Below are positions 25,548 through 34,296 of a stretch of 46,974 nt of DNA, one piece after another (position 1 is the first letter of the stretch; each line of letters starts with the position of its first letter). Below the pieces are notes generated by a model, which did no database searches, was not told the DNA's origin, and was given only the letters and a program-made list of their open reading frames with translations. Source of the stretch: Candidatus Gemmiger avistercoris (GTDB lineage Bacteria > Bacillota > Clostridia > Oscillospirales > Ruminococcaceae); NCBI GenBank assembly GCA_019116705.1, contig DXBF01000034.1, positions 1-46,974 on the forward strand. The letters are read 5' to 3'. Made by a program: the position numbers and the translations under genes.

Positions 25548-26939
25548 TCAGATGCCTCCTTCTTCACGGTAGGACTTGCTGTTGCGGTAGGTCAGCAGCG
25601 CGCCCACAGCCAGGATGATGAATGTGAGGATGCCGACGACCGCGCCGACGTTATAGTACTGTTTGTCGATGGTCAGCTTGTACAGCCAGGTGACCAGCAG
25701 GTCGGTGCTGCCGGCCGTGGAAGCCAGGTCGGTGACCGGGTCGCCGCCGGAAAGCAGGTAGATGACGTTGAAGTTGTTGACGTTGCCGGTGAAGGTGGCG
25801 ATCAGGTAGGGGGTGGTCACGTACAGCATGTAAGGCAGCGTGATGCGGAAGAACGTCTGGATGGAGTTGGCGCCGTCCACTTTGGCGGCCTCATACAGCT
25901 CGGTGGGGATGTTCTGCAGCACGCCGGTCAGCTGCAGCAGGGTGTAGGGCACGCCCACCCAGATGTTGATGAGGATGACGGTGACCCGCGCCCAGGTGGG
26001 GTCGGTGAAGAAGGGCAGGCTGGCGCCCTCGGCAATGACGCCCAGTTCCCGCAGCAGCACGTTCACGGCGCCGTCGGGCTGGAGCATCGTGCGCATGATC
26101 AGCAGCGACACGAACATGGGCACCGCGCAGGGCAGCACGAAGCAGAACCGCCAGAAGCCTTTGATCTTTGTTTCGTGCCGGTTGATGACGATGGCCAGGA
26201 TCATGCCCGCGATGTAGTTGGTGAAGGTGGCAAAGAAGGCCCATACCAGCGTCCAGGCCAGCACCCGCCAGAAAGTGGAGCCCAGGATGGAGCCGGAGTC
26301 GAACAGGGCGGCGAAGTTGTCCAGGCCGACCCAGTCGAACAGCACCAGATGGTTGTCGATCTTCGAGTAGTTGGTGAACGCCATGCAGATCATGAAGATC
26401 AGCGGCAGGATGGTCAGCGCGCCGATGAAGATCATCGGCGGGGTCATCAGCAGGCGGTAGAGGTTTTCGTCCAGCAGGGCTTTCAGGTCCTCTGTAAAGC
26501 TGTTCACGTGCTTGCCCGCTTTGTCCAGGCGTTCGGCTTTGTAGGCGCTCTTCAGGGTGCCGCGCCAGACCCAGAACATCACGGCGGTGAGCAGGATGGT
26601 GGCCAGGCCGTAAAGCAGCAGCAGGATGGACTGGTCGCCCTGGGTGTATTCAAACACCTGCAGTTCCTCGTTCCAGACCTCCTGGCGTTCCACGGTGCCC
26701 AGGCTGCCCAGCATGTAGATGTTGTGGAAGCCGTACATCACCATAAAGACGATGTAGGCAACTTCCGCCGCCAGGAACAGCAGGCCCTTGACGAGCTGCT
26801 TGTGGACGATGTTGCCGAAACCCATCAGGACCGCCGAGACGCGCGTCTCGATGCTGCCCTCCTTGAGGGCAGCAATGCAGGTGTAAGGGCTCTCGAATTC
26901 CAGAGTGCGGCGCATTTTGGCCGCAGTGATCGCATTCAT
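25548..26939 (-). CDS. malF: Maltodextrin ABC transporter permease MalF
   Basis: A 463-aa multi-pass permease. It has an N-terminal pair of helices (about 50-70 and 105-125) with an extracytoplasmic loop, a cytoplasmic segment, then the BPD_transp_1 core from about 165. The EAA loop is EAAKVDGANSIQTFFRITLPYM near residue 350-372, the contact site for the ATPase. GNVNNFNVIYLLSGGDP is typical of MalF proteins. RBS GGGAGG precedes the ATG. It is transcribed from the malE promoter, 42 nt after malE. Confidence 0.93.
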   Translation of the reverse strand: MNAITAAKMRRTLEFESPYTCIAALKEGSIETRVSAVLMGFGNIVHKQLVKGLLFLAAEVAYIVFMVMYGFHNIYMLGSLGTVERQEVWNEELQVFEYTQGDQSILLLLYGLATILLTAVMFWVWRGTLKSAYKAERLDKAGKHVNSFTEDLKALLDENLYRLLMTPPMIFIGALTILPLIFMICMAFTNYSKIDNHLVLFDWVGLDNFAALFDSGSILGSTFWRVLAWTLVWAFFATFTNYIAGMILAIVINRHETKIKGFWRFCFVLPCAVPMFVSLLIMRTMLQPDGAVNVLLRELGVIAEGASLPFFTDPTWARVTVILINIWVGVPYTLLQLTGVLQNIPTELYEAAKVDGANSIQTFFRITLPYMLYVTTPYLIATFTGNVNNFNVIYLLSGGDPVTDLASTAGSTDLLVTWLYKLTIDKQYYNVGAVVGILTFIILAVGALLTYRNSKSYREEGGI

Positions 26940-26981
26940 TCAGATATCCTCCCTTTTGGAAAGCACAGTTCTGCGGCGCGC

Positions 26982-28214
26982 TTACGAGATGCCGTCGCTG
27001 TTCATGGCGTCGTTCATGGCCTCGGTCTGTTCGGCGGCGTTGTCGTGGGTGATGGTGCCGTTGCGGATGCCCTTGCCCATGTTTTCCACCGGCGTCCAGC
27101 AGTTGCTCATGGCCGCCACGAAAGGCTGCAGCACCGAAGTGCGGTCAAAGGTGTCGTTCTGGGCGGCGACCAGCGGGTCCCCGGCGATCGCCGGGTCGGC
27201 CAGCAGGGTGGTGTTGCAGGGGATCACGTTGCGCAGTTCATAGTGCAGCTGCTGCGCCTCGGCGGAACCCAGGTAGATGGCCAGTTCCACCGCCTGCACG
27301 GGATATTCGGTGTTGGAGTTGACGCCGATGGCCTTGCTGCCGGCATAGGCGTACATCTGTTTCTGCTCCCCGTTCAGGGTGTAGGTGGGCAGGGCGGCCA
27401 CGCCCATGTTGTCGCCCAGGATCTCCTGGATGGAGGCGGCGTCCCAGCTGCCGGTGAAGATGGCGTTGATGCTGCCGTCGCGCAGGCCCGCCATGCCGGA
27501 ACCGTCGGCGTCCACCACAAAGTTGGGGTTGTTGTACAGGTCGATCAGGTAGTCGGTCACTTCGGCGCCGGCCTCGCCGCCGAAGTTGGCGCCCAGTTCC
27601 TCCTGGGTGCCGTCACCGAACAGCGTGCAGCCGTTGCCGAAGTAGAAGGCCGGCAGGTACCAGGAATTGGTGAAGGGGAAACTGACCACGCCCTTTTCCA
27701 GCATGGCGTCCAGGCTCTTCACGTCCTCCTCGGTGAAAACGCTCTTGTCATAGTACATGAACCAGGTGTTGGTGGTAAACGGCACGCCGTAGACGTAATC
27801 GTCCAGCGTCAGGCTGTCCACCAGGTTCTCACTGTTGGTGGCGCGGATCTCGTCGGCATATTTGCCGCCGAACTTGGCCAGCGCGCCGGCGTCGGTCAGG
27901 GTGGTCAGCGTGTCGTTGGCGAACATGAACACGTCGGCGCTGGCCTCGGCGTCCTGGCTGACGGTACCGGCGGCGCCGGCTTCATCGGCTACGCCGTACA
28001 CAAAGGTGATGTCCCACTCGGGGTGCATCTCGGCGAATTTTTCGCAGCAGGTCTGCAGCCATTCGCCGCTGTCTTTGGACTGGTCCTCCGACGGGCTCCA
28101 CACCATCAGGCGGACGCTCTCGGCGCCGCCGCTGCCGGAGCAGCCCGTCAACAGGCCTGCGAGGGTGGCCCCTGCCAGAGATACAGCAAGAGCCGCGGAC
28201 AGTTTTTTACGCAT
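26982..28214 (-). CDS. malE: Maltodextrin-binding lipoprotein MalE-like
   Basis: Extracytoplasmic solute receptor for the MalFG permease. I chose the ATG at 28214 (MRKKLSAALAVSLAG) because GGAGG lies 7 nt upstream; 410 aa. A lipoprotein signal peptide ends in the lipobox LLTGC, with Cys near residue 25, followed by SGSGG. The mature part is a family 1 binding protein (SVRLMVWSPSEDQ, GVPFTTNTWFMYYDKSVF, AIFTGSWDAASIQ). Sugar specificity is inferred from the surrounding alpha-glucan genes. First gene of the operon. Confidence 0.92.
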   Translation of the reverse strand: MRKKLSAALAVSLAGATLAGLLTGCSGSGGAESVRLMVWSPSEDQSKDSGEWLQTCCEKFAEMHPEWDITFVYGVADEAGAAGTVSQDAEASADVFMFANDTLTTLTDAGALAKFGGKYADEIRATNSENLVDSLTLDDYVYGVPFTTNTWFMYYDKSVFTEEDVKSLDAMLEKGVVSFPFTNSWYLPAFYFGNGCTLFGDGTQEELGANFGGEAGAEVTDYLIDLYNNPNFVVDADGSGMAGLRDGSINAIFTGSWDAASIQEILGDNMGVAALPTYTLNGEQKQMYAYAGSKAIGVNSNTEYPVQAVELAIYLGSAEAQQLHYELRNVIPCNTTLLADPAIAGDPLVAAQNDTFDRTSVLQPFVAAMSNCWTPVENMGKGIRNGTITHDNAAEQTEAMNDAMNSDGIS

Positions 28215-28348
28215 TTGGCATTCCTCCATCCTGATTTGCGGCGGCCTCCGGCGGACGGCGGTCTGCCGCGGTTATGCAAGACAGGCGGATCGCAAAGTTT
28301 CGTAGAAGGTGCGAACGCCTGTTATGTACCGATATTCTGGCAGAAGTG

Positions 28349-28370
28349 TTGTTTCGAGATGTTTCGTAAC
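28349..28370. promoter_or_regulatory. Putative operator 1 at the mal promoter start site
   Basis: TGTTTCGAGATGTTTCGTAA (28350-28369): two TGTTTCG copies 10 bp apart, one helical turn. It ends at the predicted transcription start (about 28370) of the malE promoter, a position suited to repression. A further lone GTTTCGTA is at 28298-28305, downstream in the leader. Confidence 0.6.
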
Positions 28371-28376
28371 GCTATT

Positions 28377-28405
28377 ACTATAGCGCGGATTCCGGCGTTC
28401 TGCAA
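28377..28405 (-). promoter_or_regulatory. Promoter of the maltodextrin operon
   Basis: Minus strand: TTGCAG (28405-28400), 17-nt spacer, TATAGT (28382-28377). The leader to malE is about 155 nt. Confidence 0.7.
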
Positions 28406-28502
28406 GGCTTTTTTGGTGAAATATGAATAGTTTGTGAAGTCTGCACAACAAATGAATGGGCGCTTTGTCTAGTATGCCATATGCCGCAAGGCGCTGCCCG
28501 AA

Positions 28503-28519
28503 CGAAACAATACGAAACA
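28503..28519. promoter_or_regulatory. Putative operator 2, inverted copy
   Basis: CGAAACAATACGAAACA, the reverse complement of TGTTTCG-N3-TGTTTCG. It has the same 10-bp period as operator 1 but the opposite orientation, about 153 bp away. It lies about 45 bp upstream of the -35 box of the lacI-type gene. Confidence 0.6.
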
Positions 28520-28562
28520 TCATAATGTGTACAAAAATTGGCCTGCTTCCCGCCGGGAAGCA

Positions 28563-28591
28563 TTGCCTTTTGCCCTGCGATCCGCTATAAT
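28563..28591 (+). promoter_or_regulatory. Promoter of the LacI-type regulator
   Basis: TTGCCT (28563-28568), 17-nt spacer, TATAAT (28586-28591). The coding start is 56 nt downstream. Confidence 0.75.
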
Positions 28592-28646
28592 AGAAAGTAA
28601 TTTGCAAGACAAACCTGCGTAACTGCGCGGAAAGGAAGAGGCTTCC

Positions 28647-29651
28647 ATGGCTACGATGGAGGACATTGCCAAAAAGGTGGGCGTGTCCAAGGGGACGGTG
28701 TCCAAGGCACTCAACGGCGCGGCGGACGTCAGCGAAACTTTGCGCAAAACGATCGTGGAAACGGCGGTGGAACTCGGCTACACCCGGGCCCGCCGCGGGG
28801 CGGTACGCACGCTGTGCATCTTTATCGAGAATATGGGCTACACCCGGCCGGAGGATTTTGGTACCGACATCGTCACCGGTTTCCGTCAGATGGCGGAGCC
28901 GGCCGGGTTCGATGTGCGGGTGGTGGACCTGAACACCGACCTGGAACGCTCGGTGCCGTATGACGCGTATATGCTGCGGGAAGGATACATCGGCGCGCTG
29001 TTTCTGGGGCTGAGCCTGAACGATCCCTGGATGCGGGATTTCCGCACCAGCCACACCCCGGCCGTCCTCTATGATAATATCGTCCCGGCCAACCCCACGG
29101 TGGCGACCCTGGGCATGGACAACAACGAGGCCATCGGCCGGGCGGTCGCCGCCCTGTACGCCCTGGGCCACCACAGGATCGGGTATTTGAGCAGCGCCCT
29201 GGGGTCCCATATCTACCAGGTACGCTACAAGAGTTTTTTCAACGCCCTGCGGCAGAACGGCCTGCCGGACGATCCCTCGCTGGCGGGAGTCAGCTACTTT
29301 TCTTCCGAAACGCTGGACATGCATCTGCCCCGCCTGCTGGAGCAGGGGGTCACAGCCGTCCTGTGCAGTTCCGACCTGCTGGCCCACACCGTCATGATCC
29401 GCTGCCAGGAACTGGGCCTGCAGGTGCCGCGCGACCTGAGCATCGTCGGCTTTGACGACCTGCCCTTCTGCGCCCATACCGCGCCGCCGCTGTCCACCAT
29501 CCGGCAGGACCGGCTCCAGCTGGGCAAAAGCGGCTACTACGCGCTGCAAAGCCTGCTGGAAGGCGTACCCATCAGCAGCCTGCTGCTGCATGCGGCGCTG
29601 GTGCTGCGCGCTTCCACCGGCCCTGCGCCCGAAAAAGCGCCGGCGCGCTGA
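28647..29651 (+). CDS. malR: LacI-family transcriptional regulator of the maltodextrin operon
   Basis: A 334-aa repressor-type protein. The LacI headpiece is at residues 1-50: TMEDIAKKVGVSKGTVSKALNG with the helix-turn-helix and hinge helix, followed by a periplasmic-binding-like effector domain (ALYALGHHRIGYLSS, VPRDLSIVGFDDLPF). Start ATG has GGAAGAGG upstream. It is divergent from malE and shares a 432-nt intergenic region with paired TGTTTCG sites. The effector (maltose or maltodextrin) and the symbol malR are inferred from context only. Confidence 0.88.
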   Translation: MATMEDIAKKVGVSKGTVSKALNGAADVSETLRKTIVETAVELGYTRARRGAVRTLCIFIENMGYTRPEDFGTDIVTGFRQMAEPAGFDVRVVDLNTDLERSVPYDAYMLREGYIGALFLGLSLNDPWMRDFRTSHTPAVLYDNIVPANPTVATLGMDNNEAIGRAVAALYALGHHRIGYLSSALGSHIYQVRYKSFFNALRQNGLPDDPSLAGVSYFSSETLDMHLPRLLEQGVTAVLCSSDLLAHTVMIRCQELGLQVPRDLSIVGFDDLPFCAHTAPPLSTIRQDRLQLGKSGYYALQSLLEGVPISSLLLHAALVLRASTGPAPEKAPAR

Positions 29652-29659
29652 AAAACGGC

Positions 29660-29701
29660 AAACCCCCGGATGCGGTCCGTTTTCCGCATCCGGGGGTTTT
29701 T
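29660..29701 (+). terminator. Terminator after the LacI-type gene
   Basis: AAACCCCCGGATGCGG (29660-29675) pairs perfectly with 29684-29699 around an 8-nt loop; TTTTT follows. Confidence 0.9.
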
Positions 29702-29710
29702 GCACGGGGT

Positions 29711-30481
29711 TCACAGCGGGGCGGGCTGCCCGGCGGCCGCGCCGGTCAGCAGGCGGCCCATGGCGGGGATGTCCATGGCGGGCAGCGTGAAGTCGGCCTG
29801 CGGCCAGTCTTCCTCGGGGGAAAGGTTGGAACGCACATACAGCGTAGCCAACCCGGCCTGCCGGGCACCTTCGATGTCGCACAGGCCGTCGTTGCCGACC
29901 ATGATGCTTTTCTCCGGCTTCAGGCGCTGCCCGGTGAGCAGCCGTGCAAAGAAGCGGGGGTCCGGCTTTTTGCAGCCGCAGGCCGAGGAAAGGTAGACCG
30001 CGTCGAAGTACGGCGTCAGCCCCAGGGCCTGCATCTCGTGCGCGGTGAAGATCTGCTGCGCGTTGGAGAGCAGGTACACCCTGCCGCCCCGCTGCCGCAG
30101 CGTGCGCAGCAGGGCGGGCACGCCGTCGTACAGGCGCAGCCGGTCGGTGGTCATCGCGCAGAAAAACTGCCCCGCGTGCACGGCCAGTTCCCGTCCTGCT
30201 GCCGCGCCTTTCTGCCGGAACAGGGCCAGAAAGACCTCCTCGATCTCGATCTCCGGGAAGGCTTCGTGGCTTTCCCGCCGGGGGGCTTCCCGGCCCGCCG
30301 TCCGTTCCGCGGTCATCCGGCGGAAGGCCTGCTGCAACTCGCGGGGCGCGTAGTCTGCGCCGTAATAACTGTAAAAGCGCGCCAGCGCAGCCCAGGCTTC
30401 GGGCCGGTCCTCCTCTGTATGGATGTCCACCAGCGTCCCGTACAGGTCGAAAATGTAGTTTTCATAAGGAAGTTTGCCCAT
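29711..30481 (-). CDS. HAD-superfamily hydrolase, YjjG-like
   Basis: A 256-aa haloacid dehalogenase-type phosphatase. I chose the ATG at 30481 (MGKLPYENYIFDLYGTLVDIHT): AGGAGG is 7 nt upstream. Motif I is FDLYGTLVD (11-19), motif II LLSNAQ, motif III the Lys in CGCKKPDPRFF, and motif IV MVGNDGLCDIEGARQAG. The GCKKPDPRIF-type stretch is usual in YjjG/pyrophosphatase-like HADs. Substrate unknown. Own promoter at 30518-30546, so not clearly part of the ABC operon upstream. Confidence 0.85.
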   Translation of the reverse strand: MGKLPYENYIFDLYGTLVDIHTEEDRPEAWAALARFYSYYGADYAPRELQQAFRRMTAERTAGREAPRRESHEAFPEIEIEEVFLALFRQKGAAAGRELAVHAGQFFCAMTTDRLRLYDGVPALLRTLRQRGGRVYLLSNAQQIFTAHEMQALGLTPYFDAVYLSSACGCKKPDPRFFARLLTGQRLKPEKSIMVGNDGLCDIEGARQAGLATLYVRSNLSPEEDWPQADFTLPAMDIPAMGRLLTGAAAGQPAPL

Positions 30482-30517
30482 AACACGCCTCCTGCGGTGC
30501 GCCGCTGTTTTTTCCCC

Positions 30518-30546
30518 AGTATAGCACACCGGCGCGGAGCGCGCAA
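30518..30546 (-). promoter_or_regulatory. Promoter of the YjjG-like HAD gene
   Basis: Minus strand: TTGCGC (30546-30541), 17-nt spacer, TATACT (30523-30518), identical hexamers and spacing to the DUF1846 promoter. Confidence 0.7.
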
Positions 30547-30559
30547 TGCGGCGTCCGGG

Positions 30560-32293
30560 TCAGCGCAGGGCCCAGTTCTGGCTGCGGGCCTGCAGGTCCG
30601 CCATGTGGGCGTACAGGCCGCCTTGCCGCTGCAGTTCGGCCGGGGCGCCCTGCTCCGCCACGGTGCCGCGGTCCAGCACCACGATCTTGTCGGCCCCGGC
30701 CACGGTGCGCATCCGATGGGCGATGACCAGCACGGTCTTGTCACGGATCAGGCGGGACAGTGCCGTCTGGATCAGCGTCTCGTTCTCCACATCCAGGGAG
30801 GCGGTGGCCTCGTCCAGCAGGATGATGGGCGCGTTTTTCAGAAAGGCCCGGGCGATGGAGATGCGCTGCCGTTCCCCGCCTGAAAGTTCGCAGCCGTTCT
30901 CCCCGATGACGGTGCCGTACCCATCGGGCAGTTTCCCGGCAAATTCCTCCACATTGGCCAGCCGGGCCGCGGCCAGCACTTCTTCGTCGGACGCGTCCTT
31001 GCGGCCGATGCGTATGTTTTCCAGGATCGTGTTGTCGAACAGCGTCACGTCCTGGAACACGATGGAATAGAGGGAGAGCAGCGTTTCAGGGTCCACGGTG
31101 GAAATATCCATGCCGCCCACAGTGATCCGGCCCCGGTCGGGGTCCCAGAAACGGGCCGCCAAGCGGGAGACCGTGGTCTTGCCGCCGCCGGAGGGGCCTA
31201 CCAGCGCGGTGACTTCGCCCTGGCGGGCGGTGAAACTGACATCCCGCAGCACGGTTTCGCCGGCGTTGTAGGCGAAACCTACGTGGGAAAAGCAGATGTC
31301 ACAGCCCCGGTTGGTGAGCTGCCGGACGCCCTGCTGGATGGGATGGTCGAGGATCTCTTTCATACGGGCAATGTTGGTACGGGTGCTGATGACCGCCGCC
31401 AGGTTCTGCAAAGCGCCCTGCAGCGGGTCGTACAGCCGGGAGACCACCAGCAAAAACAGGAAGAAAGCCGGCACGTCCAGCGACCCCTGCAGCAGCAGGA
31501 GGGAACCGGCCAGCGCCACGGTGGCAATGCCCAGCCGCAGGATCAGCGAAGCGCTGACCACGAAAGCCGCCAGCGAAAATTCGTTGCGGATGGAGCGCCG
31601 TTCCACCGCGCGGATCTTGCCCGCCAGCCCGCGCAGATACTCCTGTTCGGCGTTGTTGGCTTTCAGGTCCTGCAGCGCTTCGATGCACTCCTGGATGCCG
31701 TCGGCGCAGGCCATTTTGGCGTCCATGGCTTTCTGGTTCAGCCGCTCCTGCACCCGGGCGGAACCGCCCACGATGGCAAAAGCGACCGGCAGCACCCACA
31801 GGGCGGCCAGGGCCAGCCGCCAGTCGAACGCCAGCAGGCCGAGGGCGATCAGCAGGGTGGAAAGGATGGACCCTGCCAGTTCCGGGATGAAATGGGAAAA
31901 ACTCTGTTCCAGAAAGGTGCAGTCCGCCATGATGGTACTGGTCAGGTCGGCCAGGTCTTTTTTGCCGAAGAAGGACAGGGGGATCTTGCGCAGCTGTTCC
32001 GCCAGCGTGATACGGCGCACGCCGCTCTCCACATAGGTGGCAAAGTAGGTGGCGTTGTACTGCACATAGGTCGAAAGCAGGATCAGCCCCAGGCAGGCAG
32101 CACAGCCTGCGGCGTAAAACGGGGCGCTTTCTGCCGGTATGCCGCCGTCCATCAGGTCGCACACCAGCGAATAGAGCAGGCCTGCCGGGAGCATCAGCGT
32201 GATGTTCTGGAACACGCAGGCCAGGCAGCCTTTTACGAGGTCTCGGGCGCCCTGTTCCGAGAGGGCGTACCGTTTTTGCAGCCACTGGATCAT
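30560..32293 (-). CDS. ABC half-transporter (permease-ATPase), YbtQ/IrtB-like
   Basis: A 577-aa type IV ABC protein: six-helix membrane domain (about 15-310), then the nucleotide-binding domain. Walker A GPSGGGKTT, signature LSGGERQRISIARAF, Walker B IILLDEATASLD and switch His in VIAHRMRTV are intact. It pairs with the gene 4 nt upstream, presumably as a heterodimer. Exporter-fold pairs beside an AraC regulator resemble YbtPQ/IrtAB, which import iron-siderophores; that role is inferred. A drug or peptide exporter is the alternative. RBS AAAGGAGG. Confidence 0.85.
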   Translation of the reverse strand: MIQWLQKRYALSEQGARDLVKGCLACVFQNITLMLPAGLLYSLVCDLMDGGIPAESAPFYAAGCAACLGLILLSTYVQYNATYFATYVESGVRRITLAEQLRKIPLSFFGKKDLADLTSTIMADCTFLEQSFSHFIPELAGSILSTLLIALGLLAFDWRLALAALWVLPVAFAIVGGSARVQERLNQKAMDAKMACADGIQECIEALQDLKANNAEQEYLRGLAGKIRAVERRSIRNEFSLAAFVVSASLILRLGIATVALAGSLLLLQGSLDVPAFFLFLLVVSRLYDPLQGALQNLAAVISTRTNIARMKEILDHPIQQGVRQLTNRGCDICFSHVGFAYNAGETVLRDVSFTARQGEVTALVGPSGGGKTTVSRLAARFWDPDRGRITVGGMDISTVDPETLLSLYSIVFQDVTLFDNTILENIRIGRKDASDEEVLAAARLANVEEFAGKLPDGYGTVIGENGCELSGGERQRISIARAFLKNAPIILLDEATASLDVENETLIQTALSRLIRDKTVLVIAHRMRTVAGADKIVVLDRGTVAEQGAPAELQRQGGLYAHMADLQARSQNWALR

Positions 32294-32297
32294 GATG

Positions 32298-34067
32298 TTA
32301 TGCCTCCTTTGCCACTTTCCATTGTACGGAAGTCTGGTAGTCGTTCCACATGCGGCTGAACGACCCGTCCCGGGCCAGCAGTTCCCGGAAGGTGCCGCTC
32401 TCGGCGATCCTGCCTTCCCGGATGACGCAGATCCGGTCCACCCCCGCTACGGTGGAAAGGCGGTGGGCGATCATGATGACGGTCTTGCCCCGGGCCAGGC
32501 GGGAGAACGCCTCCTGCACACGGTATTCATTGTCGGGATCGGCAAAAGCGGAAGCCTCGTCCAGAATGAGGATGGGCGCATTTTTCAGCATGACGCGGGC
32601 AATGGCGATGCGCTGCTGTTCCCCGCCCGAAAGATAGACGCCCCGGGCGCCGACGACGGTGTCCGCACCGTCCGGCAGCTTGGCCAGGATGTCGTCGCAC
32701 TGGGCGTTGTGCAGGGCGGCCAGCACCTCCTCCCGGGTGGCGCCGGGGCGGCCCATCCGTACGTTTTCCAGGATCGAGGCCTTGATCAGACGGCTGTTCT
32801 GGAACACAAAAGAGATCGTGTCCATCAGTTCCTCTTTGGGGATCCGGCGCACGTCCACGCCGCCGATGCGTACCTCGCCGTCCTGCGGGTCAAAAAAGCG
32901 GGCGATGAGGTTCGCCAGCGTGGTTTTGCCGCCGCCCGAAGGCCCTACCAGGGCCACCGTCTGCCCGGCGGGGATCGCCAGCGTGACATCGCGGATCACG
33001 TCGCTGCCGCCCGCATAGTGGAAGCGCACGTGGGAAAGCGCCACCGAAGCGTCCCTGGGGTGCTGCGGCGTGCCGGCCTGCGCCAGCGCCGGCAGGTCCA
33101 GCACGCTGTCGATGCGCTGCAGGGCGTCGGCCACAATCATGGCGTTCTCGCTCTGGAACATGATCCGGGTCAGCGTCACCGAGATGATGGGGGTGATGAT
33201 GATGTAAAACAGCAGGTTCAGCAGGAACTCCGGCGTTACGCCGTCCCGGGTCAGCACCAGCGCCCCGGCGGTCAGGAAGGCGAACACCCCGTTGATGGCG
33301 GCTGTGTAGAACATCATGGGGGCCCGCAGCTCTTTGGTGTAGGCAATGACCCATTGGCGGTAGCGGTCGATGGAACCTTTGAATTTTTTGAAGGAGAAAA
33401 TGGTCTGCCCGAAGGTCTTGACCACCGGGATGCCGCGGACGTACTCCACCGCTTCGTTGGACATATCATCCAGCGCGTTCTGGTATTCCTTCATCTTCTG
33501 CTGCATACGGCGGCCGGTCATGGCCATCATGATCAGGAACCCCAGCAGCACCGGGGCCAGGCTCAGAAAGCCCAGCCGCCAGTCGAAGGCAAACAGCAGC
33601 GCCAGCAGGCCGCAGGGCGTGGCGATGGCGCCCGCCCGGTCGGGCAGCTGATGGGCCAGGTAGGTCTCGGTGGCGGCGCTGGATTCATTGACAGTCTTGC
33701 GCAATCTGCCGCTGCCGAAGGCTTCCGCGGCACCCAGCGGCAGCTGCACGATATGCTCCAGCGTGGCCAGGCGCAGGTTGGTGGCAATGCGGAACGCCCC
33801 CATATGGGAGCACATCAGCCCGGCTATATAGATCAGTACCGAGGCTGCCGCGAAGGCTACGGCCATCCAGCCGCTGCGGGCCAGCCCCTGCGCCCGGCTG
33901 AAATCCGGCGCGGCGGCCAGTACGTCCCGTATGATGCGCCAGATGTACCAGTAGGGGACCAGCGCCACCAGCGCGCTGAGGGCGGACAGCACCCAGGAAG
34001 CATAGATCAGGGATTTGCGGTTGCCTGCATACCCCAGCAGGCGTTTCAGGTCGGACGGCTTTTTCAA
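32298..34067 (-). CDS. ABC half-transporter (permease-ATPase), YbtP/IrtA-like
   Basis: Partner of the preceding protein. I chose the TTG at 34067 (reads LKKPSDLKRLLGYAG, 589 aa) because AGGAGG lies 8 nt upstream; the frame to 34145 starts within untranslated leader. Six transmembrane helices are followed by Walker A GPSGGGKTTL, signature YLSGGEQQRIAIARVM, and a Walker B region ILILDEASAFADPDNE. The AFADP-D/E-N variant is, as I recall it, typical of the YbtP-like branch. The leader is about 220 nt and contains a GTTAG-N6-CTAAC site at 34137-34152. Confidence 0.85.
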   Translation of the reverse strand: MKKPSDLKRLLGYAGNRKSLIYASWVLSALSALVALVPYWYIWRIIRDVLAAAPDFSRAQGLARSGWMAVAFAAASVLIYIAGLMCSHMGAFRIATNLRLATLEHIVQLPLGAAEAFGSGRLRKTVNESSAATETYLAHQLPDRAGAIATPCGLLALLFAFDWRLGFLSLAPVLLGFLIMMAMTGRRMQQKMKEYQNALDDMSNEAVEYVRGIPVVKTFGQTIFSFKKFKGSIDRYRQWVIAYTKELRAPMMFYTAAINGVFAFLTAGALVLTRDGVTPEFLLNLLFYIIITPIISVTLTRIMFQSENAMIVADALQRIDSVLDLPALAQAGTPQHPRDASVALSHVRFHYAGGSDVIRDVTLAIPAGQTVALVGPSGGGKTTLANLIARFFDPQDGEVRIGGVDVRRIPKEELMDTISFVFQNSRLIKASILENVRMGRPGATREEVLAALHNAQCDDILAKLPDGADTVVGARGVYLSGGEQQRIAIARVMLKNAPILILDEASAFADPDNEYRVQEAFSRLARGKTVIMIAHRLSTVAGVDRICVIREGRIAESGTFRELLARDGSFSRMWNDYQTSVQWKVAKEA

Positions 34068-34136
34068 AACAACTTCCTCCTTTGCCGTTGTTCTATGGTA
34101 CAAGGGGATTCGGCCCCGGGACCCGTGGCGGGAATG

Positions 34137-34152
34137 GTTAGACATAACTAAC
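34137..34152. promoter_or_regulatory. GTTAG-N6-CTAAC site A
   Basis: GTTAGACATAACTAAC, an inverted repeat of 5-bp arms. It lies 70 nt upstream of the ABC start codon, within the predicted leader. Confidence 0.55.
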
Positions 34153-34270
34153 TTCTGGGGATAAAAGAAAAGCGGAACACAGCGCGTTTCCCTCCGCCTT
34201 CCGCCGCTATGCGATCGGCTGTCCCCCCTGCTTGTTCCGCGGTAAAAGGGGAGGGAAGGCGTGGGGTGGG

Positions 34271-34295
34271 ATAACGCTGTTATATAACGCTGTTA
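34271..34295. promoter_or_regulatory. Tandem operator-like repeats at the ABC promoter
   Basis: ATAACGCTGTTA occurs at 34271-34282 and 34284-34295, 13 bp apart. Each contains the perfect inverted repeat TAAC-N3-GTTA. They begin directly downstream of the -10 box and cover the predicted start site near 34290, a position for a repressor. A GTTATATAAC palindrome bridges the two copies. Confidence 0.6.
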
Positions 34296-34296
34296 C

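Noticed and set aside
28367-28377. TAACGCTATTA near the mal promoter start, similar to the ATAACGCTGTTA repeats at 34271-34295
   Set aside because: Only 10 of 12 positions match; a few such matches are expected by chance in 47 kb on two strands, so a shared regulator is not supported.
28272-29882. Long minus-strand frame opposite the LacI-type gene
   Set aside because: Antisense to a clearly recognised regulator and running across its terminator; composition is that of a shadow frame.
34137-34295. Riboswitch in the roughly 220-nt leader of the ABC pair
   Set aside because: I see a GCGGAACA/TGTTCCGC pairing possibility but no recognised riboswitch core; the palindromic DNA sites explain the conserved-looking parts better.
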